Source: Populus alba (taxonomy: Eukaryota; Streptophyta; Magnoliopsida; Malpighiales; Salicaceae). From it: a DNA stretch of 64,000 bases. Numbering within the stretch: the first letter of the stretch is position 1; each line of letters opens with the position of its first letter. This document shows, piece after piece, positions 46,123 through 57,099 of this stretch. The translations under genes were made by a program, and so were the position numbers. The stretch spans positions 21,544,333-21,608,332 of the forward strand of contig NC_133293.1 of the NCBI RefSeq assembly GCF_005239225.2. The letters run 5' to 3'. A model generated the notes under the pieces. It saw only the letters and a program-made list of their open reading frames with translations, was not told the origin of the DNA and did no database searches.

Positions 46123-47037
46123 GTACGTACTTTTTTTTTTATTTTTTTTTCATTCTCTTAACTTCACTTTATTGATGTATGACACAAAAATGAAAAACCC
46201 CTTCTCTTATAGCACTTCCAATTTGGAAGTTGTTATTTTTTACATTTACATTTGTGTGATTTTTTCTGCCTTTTGAGTTTGTTTTAAGAGGGATTTTGAT
46301 TTTATGTAAATATCTGCAAGATTGTTTTTTTTCTTTTTTTGTTAGAATTGATTTGAGTTTCATGCAAAAACTCCAGACTTTTTAATCCGGGATTATTGAA
46401 ATGTTGAGATTATGTGGATTAATTTTTGATTTAGGTTTCAAGGTTTTTGGTCAATCAAGGCTAAAGCTTTGAGATTTTGCATTTGCATGTATAAGATTAT
46501 AGCTTTAATTCTCCCTGTTTGTATGTTGTTTCACTTTGTTTCGATCAGTATATTGGTCTCAAAGCGTACAGTTATACATATTTTGTCTAGCTCATTTCAG
46601 TCCATTTTGGATTCTACTGGATTGGCTGCTCTAATTTATTTGGCAGGTTTTTATTTTGTTTTTAATTACGGTAATGGTTTCAGGTGAATCTTCTTCTATT
46701 TTTTTCTCTTCCAATAGTAGTCTGTGTTTTCTTGTTCTGTTTTTTTCTTAAGGTTTTGTTCTCATAATCAAGGGATTTAAGCTGCATATTTGTTTGTTGG
46801 CCATTTCTGTAACTTGTTCTTTTATTTTGTTAACTATGCTGAATGAAGGTTATTGTCTTAGGTTTTCGTGAAAATTAATCTTGGATATTTTATTTCTGGT
46901 CTTGCATGGTATAGACTATTCTTAATTTCTTCAAATTAGAGTTTTTTTTGGCTGTCTGGGGAATGTAATCTAAAATCTGGTTCGGTAAAGGATTCATTTA
47001 TAGGCTACATTTCTGAATTGGTAACTCGGTTTTTCAG
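46123..47037 (+). other. 5' untranslated intron of the second bZIP gene
   Basis: Donor GTACGTAC after CTTGGATCACAAAA and acceptor GGTTTTTCAG before GTCAGACTGTGGGGTGAG, 915 bp. The donor differs from copy 1 (GTAAGT). Confidence 0.7.
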
Positions 47038-47151
47038 GTCAGACTGTGGGGTGAGTTTGAAGATTGGATCACTGTGGTTTTTAGACAAGCTTGGGGTTAT
47101 GTTAAGGGTTTTTAATTCTTAGATTTGGAATGTTTAAGTGAAGGTTGTTGA

Positions 47152-48449
47152 ATGGGAATGCAGACAAAGGGATCTCAAGGTGATGGTAGTAGTCATTATA
47201 AACAATCTCAGCTCCAGCCATTGGCACGGCAGAACTCAATGTACAGTCTCACTCTCGATGAGGTTCAGAATCAGTTGGGTGACTTGGGGAAACCTCTCAG
47301 CAGCATGAATCTTGACGAACTTCTCAAAAACGTGTGGACTGTGGAGGCTACCCAGACTATGGGTTTGGAAGTGGAGGGCACACCATTTGCCAATCAAACT
47401 GCTTTGCAGCGTCAGGCAAGCTTATCGTTAACCAGTGATCTGAGTAAGAAGACAGTTGATGAGGTTTGGAAAGACATCCAACAAAGCAAAAATGACAGGG
47501 GGATAAAGTCTAGGGAGCGGCAGCCTACTTTTGGAGAGATGACTTTGGAGGATTTCTTGGTAAAAGCAGGAGTTGTAGATGAAGGATCCATGGACAAGAA
47601 AGATGGTGGTTCCATTGTTGGGGTTGATACAAATGCAGCACAACAGTTTCAACAACAAGGTCAATGGTTGCAATACCAATCACATCCACAGTATCAGCAC
47701 CCACAACAAAGCATGATGGGGGTTTATATGCCAGGTCAGTCTACACTGCAGCCACTTCACATGGGGGCTGGTTCTATGATGGATGTTTCATACTCAGAGA
47801 ACCAGGTTGCCTTACCTCCACCTCTGATGGGGACATTATCAGATACACAGGCACCAGCAAGGAAAAGAGGTGTGCCGGATATGATTGAGAAGACAGTTGA
47901 GAGGAGGCAGAAGAGGATGATAAAGAACCGAGAATCTGCTGCCCGTTCACGAGCGCGGAAGCAAGCATACACAAATGAGCTGGAGAATAAAATTTCTCGG
48001 CTGGAAGAGGAAAATGAAAGGCTGAGGAAACTAAGGGTGGGGTTTTCTTTTCAGTTATTCCTCGGGTTCAACTACCTTTCTATTGGATATATTGATAACA
48101 TGTGCTGAACTGTCTGTTTTAGTTTAGTTTCCTTTCCTCCCACCTCCCTTGAATTTAAGGAATAAAGGATGTTTATACTTGCTTTGAGTATACGAATATC
48201 ATCTTCTTGGTGTTTATTGGCCTATATGATGATGGTAAAACATGTCTATCTTGTCACTGAATACGAGACATTTGCGTATTAAGTACATTTCCCCTCATTC
48301 TTATTGTTAATTGCTAATGTGTATGTTATTTTTTATCTTATTTTGATCTGTTTTCCTCTAACTTGCAGGAGCTGGAGAATATGTTGCCATGTGTCCCTCT
48401 CCCTGAGCCCAAATATCAGCTTCGCAGGACAACATCAGCCCCATTCTAG
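47152..48449 (+). CDS. Group A bZIP transcription factor (AREB3/DPBF type), copy 2
   Basis: Exons 47152-48036 and 48369-48449 give exactly the same length as copy 1 (885 + 81 nt, 321 residues). All group A blocks are kept, including RQNSMYSLTLDEVQNQLGD, VDEVWKDIQ, TFGEMTLEDFLVKAG, the NRESAARSRARKQ basic region and the C-terminal RRTTSAPF. Differences from copy 1 are scattered and mostly conservative (for example N-K for S-K in the linker, DMIEKT for NMFEKT). That suggests both copies are under purifying selection. The zipper intron is 332 bp. Confidence 0.95.
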
Positions 48450-48865
48450 CAAATGAAGTTTTGTAGATATGATGGATTTCTGGTTTGTGCTCATAATTTA
48501 CTCCTTGATCCGTTTAGAAGCAGCTGCTTGTCACATTTACTGCTGTGAGTTTGCTTCTCATCATCATGAGTTTTTTTTCTTTGTATCTATTCTGTGAAAA
48601 GTTGAGTTAGAAATTTTCATATGTAATTTTCACTGTTGGAGTGTCCTGGGATTTTGCCCATGCTAGCTAGTTCTTTTTCGTATGGTCAATATATTTTTCT
48701 AGCTTCTTTCAGCCTGACATTCCCTCACTTCATATTTCGATTTTAGTACAATTGTCAAGTATAGATTACATCTTTCATTATGTGTTTTGTGCTGAGAGTG
48801 AGTTCTCTTTGTGCAAAAGAGACACTGGTTATTCCTACGGAGAAGCAAAAGATTGTGCTTGTATA

Positions 48866-49159
48866 TATTGTTTGTCAACTGTGCAATCCGGCACTAGCAA
48901 TCACGGAGATATACTAGCAAAATGAATTGCTCAGTTAGAGAAACCTGCAGGATGCAGCAGGGTGCAACTGGCCAGTCTAGGTAGCTAATTTGCACACAGC
49001 GATGCACAATGAGGGCTATTTAAAGGAATTAATTTATGATTTTCAGTAGTTCCTAACACATCACAAGGGAATGCACAAGCTCCCTCAGATAATTCACAAA
49101 AAAGAAAAAAAAAAAAAAAAGAAAAAAAAAAGCACATCATGTATTATTTAGTTAGTGCC

Positions 49160-49211
<52 letters not shown>

Positions 49212-49500
49212 AGTCTCTGAGAGTTTTAAAATGAATTTCTGCCCTTGCTATTTCTATTGTTTTCTTTTCTTTTCCGAGATAGTAATTAAAAGCTAATATC
49301 TGCAGATTACATGTCTGGTCTGAAGTATCCAGGCTAGTTCCAGCTTGTCGTAGGGTAACTTCTGTATTTCAAGGAGTGAAGACTCTTATCGTGGTAAAGA
49401 TTTAATAACTAGGACCAGCTACGCGTTTCTCTTTTCTCAGCTTAAACTAAAGAAAGGAAGCCATTCTTTGCGGTTCTCTATTCCATTGTATATAGTTAAC
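48866..49500. other. Intergenic spacer with simple repeats
   Basis: Contains an A-rich run near 49099-49131 and a TA microsatellite at 49163-49207. No gene is seen. Confidence 0.6.
49163..49207. repeat. TA microsatellite
   Basis: About 22 uninterrupted TA units, self-complementary. Confidence 0.9.
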
Positions 49501-49539
49501 CATCGCAATTATATACAGTAATGATTGGAAAACAACTGC

Positions 49540-51640
49540 CTTTATTTCATGAGCGGTGCTTTGCCCCAACCAAAACATCACATGAAAAAACTAGACTGCT
49601 AAGAGCCATCTCTCCTTTAATCAGACAATAGTAACGTTTAAGGAATCGAATCATGGATTGTTAATGAATGGCTGAGCGAAACAAGGCGCAAAAGCCGGAT
49701 CTTCAAACTCAAGAGCAGAGAAAACCTTCTCCCTTCACTTCAGTACGGGAAAGAGTTGCTCTTTCTGCTGGAGGTGCAGCCATTGACGGGCCTTAGCAAT
49801 AAGATTAGGAATGGGCCTAAGCGCAGGAAGGGAGCAAGGAGAAGCAGCGGGGAGAAAGAAACCGTCTTTGAGGTAGAGGGGTAAGTTGCCGACAGTCTCG
49901 ATCCTCAAAGGAACTGTGACTGGTCACGCCTACCATATCGAAAGTAAACCTGACCGCGAACTCCCACTTCCTTCAAAAAACTTTCTATTATATATTTCGC
50001 GTCACTAACCAGGTCGGGAGCCGCAGGTTGCGTGTAGACTCTCTTGGTTGACCGACAGAAGATGCGAAGTTCCTATCCTTTATCTAATACTAGAAGCCTT
50101 AACACCAATGATTGATAGTCTTGTCTTTTTTCCCAAAGGCTTTCGCGTCTATCTAAAATCAGAGTCAAATCTTGGTTTAGTTATTGAAGTAAGGAGCACC
50201 GGAAGCTATGATATCCGTAATTACATGCATCTCCTTTTTTGAAGTTTGAAGAAAGGGGCGTCCAGGACATCTTGTAAGTGAACTTAGCGTGACCAGACAA
50301 GGAAGGGTAAGCAAACTGGATTAAAAGATCCATGGTAGCAAGACAAAGTTGGTCAATCTCGTTAATAATTGGAAGAAAAGGTTCTTTGAAGTGATGCGAA
50401 GCAATGATTAACCCTAGATGGGGATCTTGATGTCTTGTTTGTTCAATCTTTTGATTCAATTACTGTTCAATAGTAAGAGTTCCGCTGTCCGTGGTGCTTC
50501 TAGAATGCAAGCTTATCCTTTCCTTGTCTCTTTTTTTATTTTTATTTTAGCGGGGAGGTTCGGGAAGGGAGCGAGGAACTTAAGCGTACCAGGTCCCCAG
50601 GGAAATCCGACTCTTCCAGGGGGGTGGGACTCGTCGGGTCGGCACTGAGAGAGGCTTCCTGCACAGGGGTGAGCTCTTGAGCAACTTGATTAGATGAAGA
50701 TGTTGCTTCATCTAATCTGGCTCCCCAAGCAGGAGTCCCAGTGTTTGAGTTTTTCCTACTGTAACTTTAAGCGATCTGAAAGGATCATCTAAGATCTGCG
50801 GTAATTTGTTAACACACCAATCTATTGCCTCATTAACACACCAAAATCTTGCTCTCGGGGGAACTTCACGGGCTCATTTTCCTTCGCTATCGAGCCCCTG
50901 CAATTACAGGAAATACCTCATCGATACCTAAACCTAAAGTAAAGGAGCAATCCCTACTGGAATGAATCAGTGTCGGCGCCTAATCAGAAGAAGGGTCCCT
51001 GCTGGTGACGGAGGAGTAGTTAAATCCACGGTCTCAGGCAGCAACTCGTCTCAAACGGAAGGAGTTGTCTTGAAAGAGCCCAAACCAAAGGGCGATGGCC
51101 AACCAAAGCCCTTTCCCTTTTAGCCTAAGCCATCCTTCACCTTTTGTGGATGGAGTGCCCGCCACCCTTTAATCTCTCACGATAAGGGGCTGCCCCGAGC
51201 ACTACTTCATTTGTTCAATCAATCCCCTCTTCGCTATTGACTTGGCTTCTTCCACTGAGGATGTTGGATTCCTAAATTCAATCATTTACCCTTCGCCCGC
51301 CAACTCTTAGAAAGAAAGCAAACCCTCGCAGTCATATTCAAGACTAAGGATCCCTGTTTTTGAACATAATTTCCCGGGCGATGAAGTCAGCCCAGCATTT
51401 AGGCCTTTCGGGTTTAAGGAGATTGGAGGAATTGCTAATTTATGCCTGGCTGCAGGAAGAGCCAACTGGTCTCTCGATCCAGAACAACCCTTCTATCTGA
51501 AACCCTAGCAAGGGAAGCCTAAACAAAGCGTCGCATCTGGCTTGGGAGGGGTTGTCCACTAAGCCCATACCTGAGGGGTCATCTTATTGGTGTACTCCGC
51601 AAGGAAATGAAGCCTTCAGAGACGATGTCAAAAAACTTTG
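49540..51640. other. Probable insertion of mitochondrial DNA (NUMT)
   Basis: About 2.1 kb with a sudden rise in GC and loss of the poly(A)/poly(T) texture of the flanks. The style is that of plant mitochondrial intergenic DNA: many GAAAG, GGAAG, CCCTTT and AAGCC motifs with dense purine/pyrimidine runs and no long frame. Edges are by composition only. No mitochondrial gene was recognised inside it. Confidence 0.55.
50688..50717. other. Perfect 12-bp stem hairpin in the mitochondrial-like block
   Basis: GATTAGATGAAG (50688-50699), a 6-base loop, then CTTCATCTAATC (50706-50717). No mismatches. Such stem-loops are common at processing sites of plant mitochondrial transcripts, but no role can be assigned here. 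Confidence 0.6.
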
Positions 51641-51767
51641 ATTGTAAATGCAATAACCCTTGTCCTGATATCAATACCATGCCAAAAAAAAAAAAAACAT
51701 ATTCAACCTTGTTTACATTTGAAAACTAGTTGGTCCCATTTTTTTGTTTGTCTTGTTTTTGTGCTCG

Positions 51768-52500
51768 GAAAGGTTTGAAGGTCATCAGCACTCCAATGAA
51801 CTCAACCACATTCAGGATGAAGAAAACAGTCTGGTCCCCTGCATTTTAACATCGCCTGTCAAGCTCCAGGACATCAAAAGGTCAGGTTGATTCATAACAA
51901 TGGGAAAATTGTAGAATAATAAAGAAAACGAGTCAGTTTTGGTATAATCTAAGGAAAATAAATGGTATATAATCAATAGAAAAACTTACAGCGAACCACC
52001 TCCAGCAGGACCGACCGCTTTGAAAAGAGACACTGTTGTCATAGCTACGCCATTAGCAGCTCCTCTTTGGTTGCGATCCTGTATGGATATAACCTGCATT
52101 TAACGAAAGATTGTTACAAAGGAATAGGTGGAAGCAGAAAGTATGCATAGATGCTATAGTTTGTTGAGTATTTACCCCAGCAATTCGACCTCCTGTTATC
52201 GGTCCAAGAATCCTCTCCACACATGGATATAGCAAAAGTTGAAAGACAAGAAGGCCGAAACCTATTATTTGAACAATTTGTCAGTGAGTTTCCTCTGTAA
52301 ATATGGGAAAATGGTAACCGTAAGTATTATATCAAGTTTCAGTAAGAATTTATTTTGTTTGGAATTTTTTTATGATTATAGAATTGAAAGGTCATCAAAT
52401 ACAATTCTGAATGTTATAGATACCTGTGATTGCCAGAACTTCACCATCATCCCCAGTTGTGTAGCCCAGCCCTCCAAGTTTTCTAGGGCTTTCAGCCCAT
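51768..52500 (-). pseudogene. Truncated ZIFL (zinc-induced facilitator-like) transporter
   Basis: Only the C-terminal part of a major-facilitator ZIFL gene is present on the minus strand. Pieces in order: [18 protein letters not shown] and EVLAITG (about 52500-52425), [20 protein letters not shown] (about 52260-52165), [20 protein letters not shown] with [10 protein letters not shown] (about 52085-51985) and GDQTVFFILNVVEFIGVLMT with FKPF (about 51850-51770). Family members have about two more exons between the second and third pieces (the TIPLL...and NNAV-type segments), which are not seen. The fragment before GDQ contains a stop in the expected frame. So it is a decayed or rearranged remnant. 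The first two thirds of the protein are missing. Confidence 0.8.
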
Positions 52501-52559
52501 AATGAGAATATCTACTAGATTTTTTTTTATATAAAATATAGTCACACTTATAAATAGAG

Positions 52560-53300
52560 ACAATGCACAAGTGAGTGCATAAAATAAAGCTGTTCTACAG
52601 GAATGAATCTGTCAGTAGTCCTGGCTTGGCTTCTGTGATTAAGGTAGCAGTGAAGAGTAATAGCTTAATAGGAATGAGATACGACATACACCTTAGATTT
52701 TGGATTTTGGGTGTAAGTTGTAAAAACTATTTAAAAATATAAAAATAAATATACTCTAAACCATGTCATAAAGCCAGAAAACAATGGACAATGCAGGAGG
52801 ACATCAAATTAAGGCCAATTCTTTAAGAGACTTTCCTTCCTTTATTTATCATCTGTTGCAGCTTCTAAAGCATCATACGAATCAAGATAGTAGCACGATT
52901 TGAAATAAAGATAAAAAATATATATATTTTTAATTAAAACCCCTTCATCGCTCTTTTTTTGATGAAAAGTTTTGATTAGGATAGAGGACACTTGAGAACA
53001 GAAGGATCACAAAATAAATAATTCCAGGATGATTGTCAAATAATTCTACAGATCATGCATGAAACTAATGCAAGCACTCAAGTTTTTGTCTGGCAATGGC
53101 ACAAAACCACCACATTCTGACCAGATGTTTCCATAAAAAAGAAAGAAAAAAAAAGAAAGAAGAAGAACCAAATTTAGAGTGTGCCTGGTTGTCTGATAGC
53201 TGAAGCGATCCATCTAGCTAAACTCATCAACCTTCAAAACTTCCATGCAAGAGTCCCGGAGGGAAACCCTATAAGAATGATTGTTCTCCAAAACTACAAT
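52560..53300. other. Intergenic region with no gene seen
   Basis: No protein-like frame; ordinary AT-rich sequence. It lies just left of the duplicated block. Confidence 0.5.
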
Positions 53301-53344
53301 TTAATTTATAAAGTTCTTTCTTTCCTTTGTTTTTGTTCTTCCGA

Positions 53345-53720
53345 TGGAGGGGAGAGGGATTTTCTTGGTTGCTTTGCTTCTTTTTTCCATCGCTGCTATT
53401 TCTACAGGTTAGATGCCCGGTTGATTTATCTCAAAATGTTCTTCTTATATTTTTCCTGTGTTAGTAATCTTGAGTCTTGGATTAACAGATAATTAGCGAT
53501 TTCTGATAATTAATTGGTCATTCATTGTTTTTCTTTGGTATTTCAGCTCAGAACTTTCCAAAAGTTTTTGTTTTTGGAGACATATAAGACAAAAGGGGGG
53601 TATCTTTGCAGGGGCGTAATTCTTCCAGCGCATTGATCTGAACAGAATGGTTTTGGTTCCAGATATATATGCCAAAAGTAATAAAAATATTAATTTTCAA
53701 CAGCTAGCCGATACTGATAA
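53345..53720 (+). pseudogene. GDSL esterase/lipase-like remnant, copy 1
   Basis: ATG at 53345 opens a 22-residue signal peptide-like sequence (MEGRGIFLVALLLFSIAA and on), a GT donor follows, then an AG acceptor and AQNFPKVFVFGD. The last part is the usual start of a GDSL lipase (FVFGDS). In this copy GDI is followed by a stop and the frame is lost afterwards. Remaining family blocks are absent. The family call rests on short motifs. Confidence 0.45.
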
Positions 53721-53941
53721 TTCCCTAAAACCACTAAAACTTTAATTTCTTCTATAGATAGAAGACAAATCTTTTGTGCATGCATTTAAAAATTTCAGCT
53801 TTGTAGTTTCTTTTTTTTAATTTAACTTTTTTTTTAATCTAAAATGTCTCAATATTACATTTATTCTTATTTTGCATTTGTTTTCTCAACAGCTTCATTG
53901 GTTTTAATTAATTGCTTTGAGTGATATAATTAAACATCACG

Positions 53942-54391
53942 GTGACAACACTCTTGTTATTGCAATTGGAACCATGCTTTGGTTATTTAGTTTTTTTATA
54001 TTCAGTTATGGTTAGCATCGTTAATCAGTTATCGTACAATGAAAAAAAAATTATTGCAAATAATCAATCAATTAATGCAAACACTAATGAAATTAAAGGT
54101 CGGATACATAAATTTTATAACAATATTATAGTCAGATATGTGTCAAAAGTGGTGGTGGAGGCTGTCACCCTTATTATTTCAACCATGCTTATTATTTTTC
54201 TTTCACATTCCGGAATATATAGTGTTAAGAATGTGAAAAAACCCTATGAATCATTCCATGATATTTTTATTTTTTGGGCTTTTATGTATCTAAGGTTTTA
54301 TTCAGCTTTTATGATGGTACTATATGAATCCAACTTTGGCTTTGTTATTATAATGGGAGTAAGTATTGAATTGTCTGTCCAATACTTGTAG
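53942..54391 (+). CDS. Unrecognised multi-span membrane protein exon, copy A
   Basis: A 149-codon open frame with three or four hydrophobic stretches (VMVSIVNQ region, VTLIISTMLIIFLSHSGIY, FIFWAFMYLRFYSAFMMVL, FGFVIIMGV) and a polar middle rich in Asn, Lys and Ile (NEKKIIANNQSINANTNEI). Function unknown. No good ATG in context; the frame opens with ACG/GTG-like codons, so it is probably an exon or a remnant. Related frames occur at 55153-55393 (minus), 56726-57091 (plus) and 57369-57596 (minus). Confidence 0.4.
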   Translation: MTTLLLLQLEPCFGYLVFLYSVMVSIVNQLSYNEKKIIANNQSINANTNEIKGRIHKFYNNIIVRYVSKVVVEAVTLIISTMLIIFLSHSGIYSVKNVKKPYESFHDIFIFWAFMYLRFYSAFMMVLYESNFGFVIIMGVSIELSVQYL

Positions 54392-54650
54392 AAAATTTGT
54401 ACTATCAAGTGCTTGTTAAAAAAAAATTGTTAAATTAAACGTTTCATGGCATGCACAGTGTTGGATGATTGGATGATGGGTGTTCTCGTTCGATCAAGGG
54501 GGTTACGGGTGTGTTAAAATATCTAAAGTAATTCTTTCATATCTTAACACCAAAATGCATGCAAAAATTACTGGAACAAAATACATTGTTGGTCTTGTAC
54601 CCCTCTCTTTTCCTCTCTATGTTTTGCTAAAATTTCCAGAGAAACACTTG
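53960..54650 (+). repeat. Left arm of inverted repeat, copy 1
   Basis: Matches the reverse complement of about 54740-55430 along its whole length. Shared phrases include ATTGTTGGTCTT, TGCATGCA and, in the frame, NQLSYNEKK and NNQ-IN-NT. Arms are about 700 bp, with a loop of roughly 90 bp centred near 54690 on ATAATATATATATTAT. Confidence 0.85.
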
Positions 54651-54739
54651 CAATAAAAACCATTAAAACCTCATTCAAGTACTTGAAGGCATAGATAATA
54701 TATATATTATTGCTATGGATGTATAAAATTGATCAATTT

Positions 54740-55430
54740 TACCAAAAGATTGTAAAATACAATCCTCAAAGCATAACACATTAGCAAAACGTAGAAGGGA
54801 AAAGAAAAGGGTCTAAGACCAACAATGTATTTCTCTCTAGTAATTTTTGCATGCATTTTAATGTTAAGGTATGAAAGAATTACTTTAGATATTTTAACAC
54901 ACTTGTAACCTCCTTGATCCGACAAAAATACCCATCATCCAACATTATGCATGCCACGAAACTTTTAATTTAGTATTTTATTTTTAACAAACACTTGACG
55001 ATACAATTTTCCTACAAGTATTGGACAAACAATTCAATACTTACTCTTATCATAATAAGAAAGCCAAAACTTGATTCACATATTACCATCATAAATACTG
55101 AATAAAACTCAAACATATAAAAGCCCAAAAAATAAAAATATCATAGGATAATTCATAGGGTTTTTTTAACATCTTTAACCCTATATATACCAATGTGCAA
55201 GAAAAATAATAAGTATAGTTGAAATAACAATGGTGGTAGCCTCTGCCACCACTTTTGACACATATCTGACCATAATATTGTCATAAAATTTGTGTGCCCG
55301 ATCTTTAATTTTACTAGTGTTTGTATTAATTGTTTGATTGTTTGCAAGATTTTTTTTTTCATTATAAGACAATTGATTAATAATGTTAATCACAACAGAA
55401 ATTAAAAAACTAAATAATCAAATCATGAAT
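54740..55430 (-). repeat. Right arm of inverted repeat, copy 1
   Basis: Reverse-complement partner of 53960-54650. On the minus strand it encodes the same protein segment (NQLSYNEKKNLANNQTIN, KIKDRAHKFYDNIMVRYVSK), with a TGA in place of the Trp of the first hydrophobic stretch. Confidence 0.85.
55181..55393 (-). pseudogene. Unrecognised membrane-protein exon, copy B (inverted)
   Basis: Minus-strand frame homologous to 53942-54391, about 70 codons, ending early at LAHWYI because of a small deletion. Extending upstream meets a TGA at the position of a Trp codon in copies A and C. Confidence 0.5.
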
Positions 55431-55969
55431 CCAATTACAACAAAAGAAGCAAGAGCATCGTAACTATAATGTTTACTTAAGCAATTAAAATGAAAAAAAT
55501 TGTTAAGAAAAAAATGCAAAAAAAACATAAATACAATACTGAAACATTTTAGATTAAAAAAAATATATTGAAACTTAAGTAAAAAAACCACAAAATAAAA
55601 TTAAAAAAAAAATACCCACGAGGATTGATGAGGCACACAAGTAAGCCTTGTGTAAGACTACTTGTAGAAGAATATGAACTGAAATAGTTATGTTTTGAGG
55701 ATTGTATTTTACAATTTTTTGATGAAATTGATCGATTATGTGCATCCAGAGCATGAATATGTCATTTCTGGCTTCAAGTACTTGAAGGAGAAAAGAGAAG
55801 GGTAAAGGATCAACAGTACATTTTTTTCTTGTAATCTTTGTGTGTATTTTTGGTGTTAAGATATGAAAGAATTACTTTAACTATTACTTTTTCTTTACCT
55901 AAAGCTAACGTTTTCTTGTGTTTGACAAAATAAATTATTCCTTAATGCTCTTTCTAATATATTTATATA

Positions 55970-56122
55970 TTTGACACTATATATACCCTCTTCTTCCTAT
56001 TATATTTATATATTTAAAAAGAAAAAAACTTGGATTCTTCCTTAATGCTCTTTCTAATATTTATTCTTCTTCTTTTTTGTTTTGAAATAAGCTGAATTTA
56101 CAGGATGTACGTGACAAGGCGG
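55970..56122 (+). pseudogene. DUF1262 promoter and start-codon fragment, copy 1
   Basis: CTATATATACCCTCTTCTTCC, then AACTTGGATTCTTCCTTAATG and CTCTTTCTAATATT, then GGATGTACGTGACAAGGCGG. These match the promoter and first codons (M-Y-V-T-R-R) of the DUF1262 gene at 62161-62320. After RR the match stops and the next duplicated unit begins. Confidence 0.8.
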
Positions 56123-56154
56123 GGAAAGGGATTTTATAAAGTTCTTCCGATGGC

Positions 56155-56530
56155 GGGGAGAGGGATTTTCTTGGTTGCTTTGCTTCTTTTTTCCATCGCT
56201 GCTATTTCTACAGGTTAGATGCCCGGTTGATTTATCTCAAAATGTTCTTCTTATATTTTTCCTGTGTTAGTAATCTTGAGTCTTGGATTAACAGATAATT
56301 AGCGATTTCTGATAATTAATTGGTCATTCATTGTTTTTCTTTGATATTTCAGCTCAGAACTTTCCAAAAGTTTTTTTTTTTGGAGACTCATAAGACAAAA
56401 GGGGGGTATCTTTGCAGGGTCGTAATTCTTTCAGTGCATTGATCTGAACAGAATGGTTTTGGTTCCAGATATATATGCCAAAAGTAATAAAAACATTAAT
56501 TTTCAACAGCTAGCAGATACTGATAATTCC
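56155..56530 (+). pseudogene. GDSL esterase/lipase-like remnant, copy 2
   Basis: Near-identical to 53345-53720. ATG at about 56155 is followed by AGRGIFLVALLLFSIAA; after the intron the frame reads F-F-G-D-S and then a stop. The catalytic-type Ser (GDS) that copy 1 lost is still present here, so both decayed from an intact ancestor before or around the duplication. Confidence 0.45.
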
Positions 56531-56725
56531 CTAAAACCACTAAAACTTTAATTTCTTCTATAGATAGTGATGACAAATCTTATGTGCATGCATTTAAAAT
56601 TTTCAACTTTGTATTTTTTTTTCTTTAATTTAAATATTTTTTTCAAGTTAAAATGTTTCGAAATTACATTTATGCTTATTTTGTATTTGTTTTCTCAACA
56701 ACTTCATTGGTTTTAATTAATTGCT

Positions 56726-57091
56726 TTGAGTGATATAATTAAACATCACAGTAACAACACTCTTGTTTTTGTTATTGCAATTGGAACCATGTTTTGGTTA
56801 TTTAGTTTTTTTTTAAATTCAGTTATGGTTAGCATCTTTAATCAATTATCTTATAATGAAAAAAAAGTTATTGCAAACAATCAATCAATTAATACAAACA
56901 CTAATGGAATTAAAGGTCAGATACATAAATTTTATAACAATATTATGGTCAAATATGTGTCAAAAGTGGTGATGGAGGCTGCCAACCTTATCATTTCAAC
57001 TATGCTTATTATTTTTCTTTCACGTTCCGGAATATATAGTGTTAAGGATGTGAAAACACCCTATGAATCATTCTATAAAAATTTCTCTTGA
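56726..57091 (+). CDS. Unrecognised membrane protein exon, copy C
   Basis: A 121-codon open frame: NTLVFVIAIGTMFWLFSFFL (first hydrophobic segment), NQLSYNEKKVIANNQSINTN, KIHKFYNN-type middle and ANLIISTMLIIFLSRSGIY. It begins with TTG rather than ATG and ends where the inverted copy starts. Same unknown protein as copy A. Whether it is expressed cannot be told. Confidence 0.4.
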   Translation: MSDIIKHHSNNTLVFVIAIGTMFWLFSFFLNSVMVSIFNQLSYNEKKVIANNQSINTNTNGIKGQIHKFYNNIMVKYVSKVVMEAANLIISTMLIIFLSRSGIYSVKDVKTPYESFYKNFS

Positions 57092-57099
57092 TGGTATTA

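Larger units (their letters stand above)
44525..48865 (+). repeat. Segmental duplication, copy 2 (bZIP gene with flanks)
   Basis: Partner of 32645-38000. It keeps the distal promoter match, the 5' untranslated intron, both exons and the 3' flank, and lacks the MITE-like insertions and the 82-bp duplication seen in copy 1. Confidence 0.9.
53310..56110 (+). repeat. Composite duplicated unit, copy 1
   Basis: Begins AAAGTTCTTTC / TTCTTCCGATGG and ends with a DUF1262 start (GGATGTACGTGACAAGGCGG) at about 56106-56122. It contains in order a GDSL-lipase-like remnant, an unknown membrane-protein exon on the plus strand, an inverted copy of that exon and a DUF1262 promoter. Copy 2 (56130-58400) follows directly in the same orientation. 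Confidence 0.85.

Noticed and set aside
50048..50648. Open frames in the mitochondrial-like block
   Set aside because: Short, overlapping on both strands and not like any mitochondrial protein.
53181..53492. A 103-codon gene across the GDSL-like start
   Set aside because: The frame crosses the intron and differs from the signal-peptide frame that both duplicated copies share.
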